Assembly: GCA_023374045.1 (NCBI GenBank)
Contig: CM041778.1
Span: forward strand, 365,650,831 to 365,714,830
Direction of reading: 5' to 3'
Source of the DNA: Limonium bicolor
Lineage: Eukaryota; Streptophyta; Magnoliopsida; Caryophyllales; Plumbaginaceae
Length of the DNA: 64,000 nucleotides
Part shown: in pieces, positions 46,610-56,586 of the stretch
Layout of the letters: each line of letters begins with the position of its first letter
Position numbering within the stretch: the stretch's first letter is position 1
The notes under the pieces: generated by a model
What the model was told of the DNA's origin: nothing
Databases searched by the model: none
Seen by the model: only the letters and a program-made list of their open reading frames with translations
Translations under genes and position numbers: made by a program

Positions 46610-47620
46610 CAAATCAGTTTCCAAACCAAATCAACGCGCAAAGGGGAAATTAAGTATCAAACATGATTGAATTATAGCAAGAGGTTGAAAGTTAGACTTT
46701 CCAAACCCAGTAGGAAGCATCAAGCCCAAACAAATCAGCACAGCTCATGGTCATTCCAAGCAGCCCATGGGTGTAAGTCTTATCTCAGGTCAGATTGATT
46801 GCATTTGTACCAAGCCCAAAGTCCTTCCAAACGGCCCACATTACAAGTTTCAGCCCAAAGTATTTGTACCTCGGTCCAACATGAAACCAAAAGTAGTAAG
46901 CAGTCCAAAATACATACATACCATCAGGCGACACGACTTATATACCGAAAGAAATGCACAAGGGGTCAAGTGAAGAAGCGGTAAGCAACAATATCTCTAA
47001 ACCCAACGAATACACAAGAGGGCAAGTGGTAAACGAAGCCTTTTCAGATCAGCACGGGACAACCTTAATACCAGAAGCAAATACTTTCCCACACAACCAA
47101 GATGCGCAGACAAACAGTGCTACTTGTAGCAGATTTCCAAACCAACCACAACATAAAAGGGGCAATTATAATATCGGCGGCAGTTAGATTAAAATAACCA
47201 TTGAAAGAGAATTTCCAAACCAGTATCGATGTACAAGGGACAATTAAATATCAAAGGGGATTGAATCATAGTAAAAGTCAAAAGATAGAATCTCCAAACC
47301 CAACGAGGGAGCATCAAGCCCAAACGCATCAACATAGCCCAAGGTCAAACTTCAAGTCAAACAAAGCACAACCGTCAATCAAGCGCAGCCAAACCCAAGT
47401 CACCAGCATGATCGGTTTGCCAAAGGTTCCAAGGTCAAATTCCAAGCCAAGGAAGCGTCAGCCCAAGTCAAGCGAACCTAACTCATATCCAATCGATTTA
47501 TGTACCTCGGTCAAGTCACAAGCCATAAATAGTGAGCAGGTAGAGAGTAAAGTATCCAACATTAATAGTAAATACTCGAATCAGATCAAAATTCCAAACT
47601 AAAATCAATGGGAAAAGGTG
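46610..47620. repeat. Diverged long repeats inside the LTR-like region
   Basis: Blocks starting tttccaaacca with acaaggggacaatta-like continuation recur near 46618, 47136, 47212 and 47591. The first and third can be followed for about 150 bp with many differences. The ORF-like frames across them (for example 47201-47602) have no known product. Confidence 0.6.
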
Positions 47621-49580
47621 CAAGTGTAATGCCGAAGTACTGTAATTCCAAGCCAACAACAATCGCCAAGAGGGCAATATCAACCAAAAAGCTGCAGACT
47701 GCTAAGTAGTAGCAAAGTGGACCACCAAATTTCCGAATCCGGAAGGCGTTAAAGTCAGACTCAAAGTCAAAGTGCTCGATCTTCTTGTAACACAAGCCAA
47801 CAAATGAAAGATTCCAAACAGAAATTTATTCCTCCGATCGTCATCAAGATAAATAGATCTAAGCATCATTACTCTAGTCAACAATCCATGGACAGTTATT
47901 GAACGTGTAAACAACGTTAGGCTCGCAGGAGCAGAACTCATCCACCATAAGCGTGATGACAATGCACCCATAGTGCAATGAAAAGAAACAGAGAACAACA
48001 AACCAAGAATTATGCCCGCACATTCGACAATAAAGAGGGAACAGGGTTTAGAATTGAGTACCGGCAAAAGATCAGATACAAATTCCTGCAATGAAATAAG
48101 GAAAGGAAACATCTAAAGAGAAACAACTATAAGAAAAACATGAGAGTTAGTCCGTAGAAATAATTAAACCACGATGAGATAAATAGATGGCTTGTGGCCA
48201 AAATTTACCCATCTTGACCAGCTTATGAGGGGACTGAATGAATAAACAAATAGATTGTTATTTGAAATCGAACAGATAAACATAGCCAATCAGAGCAAAA
48301 AAAGAAATGAGAATGCCTGGTCCTTTTCGTCGGTTTCGTAAAATGACTTGTTGCCAGCCCCGATTAAAGTCTGGTGTAAGAGTAACTCCATTCACAACAT
48401 CAAACAACAACAACAAAAACATATACTGGATCGCCAGCATAAATCGGAAATCTAGGACTAAGAATCCCCGGGGGGACTATTATAACGGTCAATAATCTAC
48501 CGGGCATTGAGGTCGAGTACGGTTGCATCCAACAGTGGAGTTTAGAACTAAAGATCGAAAGAGGTAGTAGCTGCTATAGTAGGAAATCGGGAGTGAAAGA
48601 GAGAATTGATGTGAGAGATGGCAAAACGATGAGATTCAAGGGTTGCGAGATCGATTTTTGGTTTCCGACTTGAAGGTTCTGGGATATGGAGGCGGCAAGA
48701 GAATGAAAATGCTCGGTGAGAACGCAAGCGAGTAGTGGTAGCCAGTTACATGTTCACATTGCCATAGAGATGACTGGCGTGAATTTGTATGAGAAAGGGA
48801 GATGACTGCAAAATTTATTTCAGAATGTAAATAGCTGATGGCGTCGCAGAGTTTGAGATGAGGGCCGGATTTGTTTTGTTCGCTCTTATGCCCTCAAATC
48901 GCTAAGGATTAAGCGTGCAAGTCCAATTCGGGGTTTATCGGTTCTTTTCTTGAGATGGAAATCTGGGGTAGATTATGGAGGTAGGTTGCTGTATTAGGTC
49001 AATTCTCAGGCGTAGAGCCAAAACAGTGGAAGTAGGCTGGTTTTTTTTGTTGAAGCTCTTCCATCGAGAGCAGGGTCGCGAAGAAGAAAATGAAGGTGGC
49101 GGCCATCTTCATCAAGGGAAGGGGGAACAGTAGGGTTTTTTGTTTTAAAAGGCAACCTTTGGACATGGGTTGTGTTTGTCAAGATGGAGCAAGTGATCAT
49201 ATGGGCCTTGGATACTGGGCTAAGTTGGGTTCAACCGAAGACTAGATTAAAACCAGGCCTATCTGACTAAAAAATGAGATAGTAAAATATCATCATGAAA
49301 AATGACACAATAAAGTAAATGAAATGTTCACAACTACGGAAATTTAATTGACAATACTAAAAGGTAATTAAACAAAAGGGTAGGTTTAAGACATATTATT
49401 GTTTGAAAATTCATTTTTGAAAAATGGGTTTTCTGAAACGCTTTGAAAATGATTTAAGAATTTGTCAAAAAAACGATGGTTTCATTTTGGCACGCGCGTT
49501 GATACTTTTGAAAAAGAAAGGCGACGACCCCTCTTATTTTTGGAATTTGCTTTATGGGGTGAGAATTTTTGGTGTCTACA
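47621..49580. other. Outer part of the long LTR-like region, no gene recognised
   Basis: Sequence leading to the terminus GGTGTCTACA. Small frames (47702-48112, 49006-49200) show no family resemblance. This would be U3 if the LTR interpretation is right. Confidence 0.4.
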
Positions 49581-50519
49581 GGTATTAGATCATATACCAA
49601 CAATTTCTAACTATTACTATAACTTTTACTAACATATATGACATACTAGAAAAGTATGGTATACACCAACACTTTTTTACGGTTGGTAAAACCGATACAA
49701 TTTTTTTTCCATGCTTTCAAGCTTTTTTTATCGATACAAGAACATCACATTTGAGGTCACAAAGAAGAAAGTTTTACTTGTAGGAATTTAATGTATCATA
49801 TATGTTCATCCATACAAAAACTATACCATTTGAACTAGACAAACTCTAAAAGAGTTTCAACTTTCCAATAGGTAGAACTATACCACTTATTACGCTGCTA
49901 TAAAAATATTTCAATTCATACAACTATGTTGAGTAACAATATGAACTTTATCATAACTATTGAGCATTTGCTGAAGGTTACAACTATCTCCCTGATGCAT
50001 CTGAGCTTGTAGCCATCTGTCATATAAAAATAATAAACCATTCCATTAAACATACAGTTGATTGAATGAAGTAAAATGCACTGTAAACAGCAACAAACCA
50101 ACAAATGCATAGTATAATAAGAGTACAACAGCAACACTTGACAATTTTGTATCTTGTTGCCACATTTCACTAATCATACAGTTGACTGAATGAAGTAAAA
50201 AAGCATTATAAACAGCAACAGACCAACAAATGCATAATATAATATGAGTACAGCAGCAACACTTTAGCAATTTTGTATCTTGTTGCCACATTTTACTAGT
50301 TTTTATTTGAAGCTTCAGGTTTGGTCATTTCCCTCATTCCAAGGCTGATCTTGGAGATGTTCCAGCAAGTGTTCACAAAATAAAGCCAAAACTACAAAAA
50401 AATATTTGTAGTTGTTTTACAAAAGAAGAGGCATAATTGGTCAGTGATTCACTACAACGGGTAAGAAGTAAAACGTGTACAAAACAATATTTGTGGTTGC
50501 TTCACAAAAGAAGAGGCAC
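49581..50519. repeat. AT-rich flank with a 124-bp tandem duplication
   Basis: Two units starting catacagttga at 50051 and 50175, about 90% alike, form a 124-bp tandem repeat to 50290. A second, smaller repeat (aatatttgtagttg...acaaaagaagaggca) occurs at 50391 and 50482. No gene recognised. Confidence 0.8.
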
Positions 50520-50907
50520 AACAAGAATATTGTGGAACGGTTTTGTTTGAAGTTGTGGGAGGGCTCTTTGGATGGTCGTTTTGGTTAGAGGGTTAGGAGA
50601 AGAAAGGGTTAGTAGAATCGTATGTATTAGGAGTGTTGTGTATGTGTTATAGGATATAGGCTAGTAGGATGATGCATAAGGGTACAAGGTGGTATGTCTG
50701 GAGCTTGGATTCGGGAATTGTATCATCGTATGCCATCTGATGTAATCATGGGGGTTGGGCTGGGTACTCTTTTACCTCCTTGGGCTTTTTCCCTCCGGGT
50801 TTTGCCTAAGAAGGTTTTAATGAGGCCCATGTTAGCTGGTCCGACTAACATTTGTCAAGTTACTTTTATCTTTAATAAAAGGCTAATGCCTTAATTAAAA
50901 AAAAAAA
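50520..50907 (+). mobile_element. LINE 3' end
   Basis: Plus-strand sequence with the 3' signature of plant LINEs (tttttccctccgggttttg then aaggttttaatgaggc), a short tail with tttaataaaaggc and an A run at 50898-50907. Only the 3' UTR and perhaps the last codons remain. The 5' boundary is estimated. Confidence 0.7.
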
Positions 50908-51244
50908 CTACACCAAGTAAGAAGTAAAACACTTACAGAAGCTAACATAAAATCCTGTTAATAAAGTTCAAGAAATTAGCCATCCCTCTTCTCAAGTATT
51001 CACTATGATTTCTCAAATGACTTTCTCTTCAGCCTGACCAAATTCTTCTAAAACACTTAAACAACCATAGAAGCTAGCAGAAATTCTTCTAATGTGTACT
51101 TGTCCTTGAACAACCGTGGAACTACTTCACTACTACTATTATCCTAGAACTGAACTACTTCGCTACTACTAGTCTCATCCCAAATGAACAAATTGTTAAA
51201 AACACTCGTGGCATTAATAAGTGTGTATGTACCATACAGATACA

Positions 51245-51830
51245 TCAACATATAGTTGCAAAAACATACAAATAAGTAAGTAAACGTACCTGTCCATTTG
51301 AAGTCATAGCTTGTGCATCAACCATTGAGAAATTTGGGCACATTTGTTTAAAAGCAGCTAACAAACAAGTTAACTTGTTCTCCAGTTCAGCTATTCTCTT
51401 ATCATCACTCTCATTTCTTTGCTCGGAAGTTCCAATATCTTGTGATGCAGAAATCCTTTTTCTAATGCATCTAACATGTCCTTTTTTTTTTCTGGCCCTT
51501 GTGCTTAGAGTACACATCACCAATCCAAGTATTGTTAGTTTCAGAAACTTCTGGGATCAATTGTCTCCAAGTCAGCTTTCATTGCCTCCTAAACAATAAT
51601 TGAACAAATAAATTCATAGTTAATAGATATAATAGAATACTACTATTAGAATAAGTTACAACTTTAAGAAATCAGGATTTTATAGATATAATAGAGTACT
51701 AGTAATTTTATACCGCTATTTCAGCCACTTCAAGTGTCACATAATCTCTAAACTTTGTGCTATATCGAGTTTTGATATAAATTGTGGCACGAGAAGGACG
51801 TCGGTCATTGTTCAGCAACTTCTTTTAATG
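51245..51830 (-). pseudogene. Transposase_24-like (CACTA second gene) fragment
   Basis: Read on the minus strand, about 51830-51720 encodes LNNDRRPSRATIYIKTRYST followed by VTLEVAEIA, which matches the conserved 'NRRPSRxxxxxKTxxRxxG...VDExxxxI' block of PF03004. After an intron-like gap (51720-51600), 51523-51245 encodes a basic stretch ARKKKGHVRCIRKRISAS and a coiled-coil-like DDKRIAELENKLTCLLAAFKQ, which fits the C-terminus of such proteins. This is a detached fragment; no CACTA termini or TNP2 gene were found next to it, and it differs from the second gene of the 9594-37472 element. Confidence 0.6.
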
Positions 51831-53090
51831 GAGGTTTAGTCACTTAAAAAGAGTATTAATATGTACTCACCGTGTGTAAATGGTGCATTAAGCTCCTATC
51901 AATGATAACATCAGATTGAAGCAAAGTAAATCAGAAGAAGGAACATATGACTTTACAAGCAAACTTCAAGCAGAAAAGGGAAAATACAACCTACAAAACA
52001 TTTCAAAAAAGAAAAGAAAAGGGATAAGTTTATTGCAAAAGAATCATAAAACAGACTCCATAGGTTCTGATAGCACCGATATTCCCATATTGATATCGTT
52101 CCTTATTCCCAAGCCAACAATAAAAATCAGCAAAAAACCGAATGCATCTTAACGTGGCATATCATAGAAATATTCAGTATTCCCCCTATCTATTTTTCAG
52201 AAACTGAAATGGGACAACATAATTAGAATATATAAGATCTAGAGGTGTACAAAACTCAATTAGGAATCGACTAGCGCCTCCTACACCGAATATGGCTTAG
52301 AGTCTGGACAGTTGAGGTCCCTGATTTTTTGGATTGAATTTAGTCCTTTAGATCTAGGAGGCAAGTAATCTATGGTTAAAATCATGTAGCTATTTTTCTG
52401 ACATTTTTATTTTTTTAAATGATAAAGCAACATTAATTAAAGCCCAACAGACCTATTTTACAGCCTATGACACCTATATTATAGATTATAATAATTGCTA
52501 GACTTTTAGAATTTCATAAACAACTACCAAAATTACCAAAACCAATTTTTCTACCTTCATTCATTTTGTTACCGGTCATCTCTTCCCCCATTCTCTCTCA
52601 ATTTTTTTTGAAAGCAATCATTCCCTCTCAAATTCATTCACCAAGTACACATAATTCAATTACCTCAAATCCATTAACTACTCATCCTTCAACTTCTATG
52701 ATATTTGTATTATCGCCTTCACTAATCATTGACGTCGTAGAAGGGAAACCACCGCTTTCAAAATCTGTTCGACGACGTCAAACAACCAAGTATTTCATCT
52801 TTATTTACTAAGCTCTCTCTCATCTTGTTTGATCTTGCTCTTCCATTCATTATCTACACTTTCTGATTTTTCTCTCTCACCATTTTTTGCTTTTTCAAGG
52901 TTTTCTTCATTCTCACTTATTTGCTCTCTCATCCATTCTCTCTACTCATTCGCTGGTAACTATGTCCAGTTTTCTTCACCAATAAAAAACAATGGAGTTG
53001 GAACAGCACATTGGTAAAACCAAATGAAAGAGAAACCAACGGTGAGTTTGTTCTCATACTAAAATGAGCATATTTTGTTTGATAAAGTAT
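51831..53090. other. AT-rich DNA, no gene recognised
   Basis: Includes a pyrimidine-rich stretch (52540-53000) with small unassigned frames at 52566-52811 and 52829-53017. No domain, RNA gene or transposon end was identified. Confidence 0.45.
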
Positions 53091-53254
53091 TCCACTTTTT
53101 TTTAAGTTAAGTATTCGATTTCTTTTATAAATTAAGTGTTTGACTGCTTAGATATTAAGAATAGAAACCGACAGAAATAAAGTATTCGACGGTATGTATC
53201 TAAGTACACGAAGCAATATAAATAAAGTATTCGAGTGTTTATATACGAATATTA

Positions 53255-53483
53255 CTCCCTCCGTTCAACAATATCTGTCATTTTAGAAACTTGCACACTT
53301 ATTAAGAAAAGTAGAAAAATGACGCATGTACCCTTACTTTTTACTTTTTCATCTAAATAATAATTATTTTTGTGTTGAATAGTAGGGTTAAAAGTGGAAA
53401 AAAACGTGACAAAAAGCTAGAATGACAAATATTTTTGAACAAGAGTCACTCCCTAAAACGAGAGTTATAATTAACGGAGGGAG
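53255..53483. mobile_element. Stowaway MITE, copy 1 (229 bp)
   Basis: Terminal inverted repeats CTCCCTCCGTT / AACGGAGGGAG are flanked by the TA duplication at 53253-53254 and 53484-53485. Nearly identical to the copy at 55575-55803. Confidence 0.95.
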
Positions 53484-53934
53484 TATAACGTATTCGACAG
53501 TTTTTTAAAAAATTAAGTATTTGACTGTTTTAGTATCAATTAAGTATACGACTGTTTAGACATTAAGTATAAAATCTATATTAAAATATTCGACTGTGTA
53601 GATACTAAGTATTCAAACAATATATAAAAATAAATTATTCGACTGTTTAGATACTAAGTATGCAAATCTATAGAAATAAAGTATTTGACTGTTTAGATAC
53701 TAAGTATGCAAATCTATAAAAATATAGTATTTGACTGTTTAGATACTAAGTATAAATAAAGTCTACGAATGTGATAGTGTTAAGTATAAGAATTTTTACA
53801 AATTAAGTATACGAATGTGATAGTGTTAAGTATACGAATTATCACAAGTTAAGTATATGAATATTACATGTATTGACTGACTATATATATGTTAATTAGA
53901 ATGCTTTTTATATCTATTGTTTTTGTAACAGTTG

Positions 53935-54098
53935 GCACAAGAAAATGACCCGAAGTAGTTTATGTCAGCTTATCGAGGTTCAACTGCTCGTCTCATTGAT
54001 ATAATCCAGGGACTGAAGAGTGATCCTATGAGGTTGCTTAAGGAACACGATCTAGAAAAGGATGAGTTTGGTGATCCCGGGGAAACCATTGCAAATTA
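53935..54098 (+). other. Coding-like block inside the repeat array
   Basis: After an AG at about 53930 the plus strand reads through QLAQENDPK, a TAG, then FMSAYRGSTARLIDIIQGLK and SDPMRLLKEHDLEKDEFGDPGE before a TAA at the return of the repeat. The composition is unlike the surrounding AT-rich repeats and looks like an exon relic. No protein family was recognised. Confidence 0.4.
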
Positions 54099-54600
54099 AG
54101 TATACGAAAATAATGTTTGATTGTAGTTAAAAAAAGGATGGATTTGGTGGTCCTACGAGAAAGCTTTACAAATTAAGTATACAGATATAAAGTGTTCGAA
54201 TATAGTTATATAAAGTGTATGAATATTGGTTAATATAGTATACGAATATTCATATATCAAGTATATGAATATTGGTATAGAAGTATATAATTGTATACTT
54301 AAGTTTCTTTTAACAAAAACTAAGGTATTAGCATTATTGTATAATAAGTATGATCGTTACAAAAAATAGTGTTTGACTGATTAGATCATTAGCATACAAA
54401 TTTGTGATAGTGGTAAGTATACAAAATGTTTTCAAAAGTAAGTATATGAATGTAATAGTGTGAAGTATACGAATGTAATAGTGTGAAGTTTACTAATGTA
54501 ATAGTGGGAAGTATACTAATGTTTACAAATTAAGTATACAGATGTGATAGTGTTAAGTATACGAATGTTTACAAATTTATACCATATGTTGAAGCACTGA

Positions 54601-56586
54601 AGTCGTCTATGCTCATATAACAATATGTTTAAACATTCGTACATTTAACTTATAAAATAGTTATAGTTAAAGTATTGGATACTTAATTTATAAATATATG
54701 TATACTTAACACTTTAACATTCGTATCTTTACGATATCCTTATTCATATACTTATGTACACTATTTATACAGTCGGTTACTTGTATATGCCCTTTACTCG
54801 AATACTTAACGTATAGTCAGTCGTTTACTTAAGTAATCCATACAATGTAGATATGATACCAAGAATCAGGAAAAATACTATATCATGCGTAAATGGTGGT
54901 GAAGAGGAATGACGAAGAAGAAGCTAACTAGTATTAAGTAATTCTGGTATGCTATGTGAGAAACATATATATAATGTTTATTATTGTTTTAACTATTCAT
55001 TACCAATTACTCAGTTCAGTTTTATGTCCAGTGGTAAATGAAGAAATACCGACTCTATTGTTATACGTATACTATAAAAAGTCTTACTCGAATACTAGTC
55101 TGTGTTAAATTCATTTACTGGATACTACTTTTCGTTTCAAATACTAAGTGAGTTCTACTTAAATTACCATGTACACTTATAATCATATAACAGATATGAG
55201 AAGTATTAAACTACCCCATAATTATTACTCTACAACATTGAAAAACGTGAAAAGATGTAAATATATTAAAATTTTATAACAAAAATACATTTTTAGTTTT
55301 TCAAAACATACACACTCAAATACTAAATCAGTAGTATATCAAATACTTATAACAATATATTCAATTACTAATGCCTTCTACGCTCATATACCAGATATCA
55401 CTTGACTATTAAGCTACCACATCATTATTACTTCTGCGATATTAGAAAATGTGAAAAATTTAAATATAACAAATTTTTATGTCAGAAGTGCCTCTTTAGT
55501 TTTTCAAAACATATACACAATAAAATACTAAATAGTACTAGTTCACGTACTCATAACAATACCTTTAAACACTACTCCCTCCGTTCAACAATATCTGTCA
55601 TTTTAGAAACTTGCACACTTATTAAGAAAAACAGAACAATGACGCATGTGCCCCTACTTTTTACTTTTCCATCTAGATAATAATTATTTTTATATTGAAT
55701 AGTAGGGGTAAAAGTGGAAAGAAGTGTGTCAAAAAGCTAGAATACAGATATTTTTGAACAAGAATCACATCCTAAAACGACAGATATTAATTAACGGAGG
55801 GAGTAACATGTTCTACACTCATATATCAGATATCGGGTGACTATTAAACTACCACATAATGATTTCTTATGCGATACTGAAAAACATGAAACATTTTAAT
55901 ATAATAATTTTTTAATGTCATAAATAACTTTTTAGTTTCCCAAAACGTATACACTGAAATACTAAATCATTAATATATCAATTACAAATAACAATATGTT
56001 AAATTACTATCTTCTTTTACAAATCATATACCAAATATCCCGTGACTATTAAACTACCCTATAATTATTACTTCATACTATTGAAAAACGTGAAGATTTT
56101 AAATATAGTTAAAAGTTTTATGACAGAAATACCTTTTTGGTTTTTCAATACACCAATCATTACCAAATAATTAAAACAACTAATCATTTATATAATAAAA
56201 AAGACATTCCACCAATGAGAATACATCCAGAAAAATCTGGATTGCTTGTGAGACCAGGTCTCAAGCTAAACCCTCCCACACCACACTCGTTTTCTTATGT
56301 AGGGCATAAAACAGAATAAATTCCTACATCATCATCATCAGAATAATGTCAATGGAAAAAAAGTGGAGAAACTCGTTACTCTCTTTTCTCAACTTTTACT
56401 TTGTTTTGTTTTACAAAGACTCAAGAGCATATAACAACAAAATAAAATATTACATGATCAAAAGATTAGACAAATATAACAAATATTAAATGATGAACCT
56501 GAAATGACTTGATCTTCAATCTCCTTAATCCTCTAACTCTTAAGCAGCTACAATCACTCAGTCAAATAGATTCAAAGCTAGACTAG
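54601..56586. other. AT-rich DNA with inverse copies of the repeat vocabulary and a MITE
   Basis: Several passages recur two or three times (for example gactattaaactacc followed by attattact at about 55200, 55410, 55840, 56045), suggesting old local duplications of about 200-500 bp. No gene recognised apart from the MITE at 55575-55803. Confidence 0.5.
55575..55803. mobile_element. Stowaway MITE, copy 2 (229 bp)
   Basis: Same length and termini as 53255-53483, flanked by TA at 55573-55574 and 55804-55805. The interior differs at roughly 15-20 positions. Confidence 0.95.

Larger units (their letters stand above)
41808..49580 (-). mobile_element. Very long LTR-like region (5' LTR candidate of the Tat/Ogre-type element)
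   Basis: The right border is TGTCTACA at 49580, so in minus sense it starts TGTAGACACCAAAAATTC. The left border adjoins the primer-site-like sequence. It contains two copies, about 180 bp apart (42310-42370 and 42480-42545), of a block with gcctacgtactcaa and ttacgtagttca that recurs in long LTRs of Tat/Ogre-type elements. It also has 26-bp and 40-bp satellites, diverged long repeats at 46610-47620 and a hAT insertion (45137-46432). Without the hAT it is about 6.5 kb, long even for Ogre LTRs. No matching LTR exists at the left end of the gypsy element, and the right flank ggtat has no partner here, so this interpretation is tentative. Confidence 0.45.
53091..54600. repeat. Degenerate AT-rich repeat array (AAGTATACGAATG type)
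   Basis: Dozens of variants of ttaagtatacgaatgt, actaagtatgcaaat and gactgtttagata recur with irregular spacing for about 1.5 kb. They are interrupted by a Stowaway MITE (53255-53483) and a short coding-like block (53935-54098). The same vocabulary reappears in inverse orientation (cgtatacttaac and similar) at about 54640-54800. Confidence 0.8.

Noticed and set aside
50449..50930. Target duplication for the LINE 3' end from gtaagaagtaaaac at about 50459 and 50918
   Set aside because: The match is suggestive, but the region carries other local repeats and the LINE 5' border is unclear, so the duplication is not claimed.
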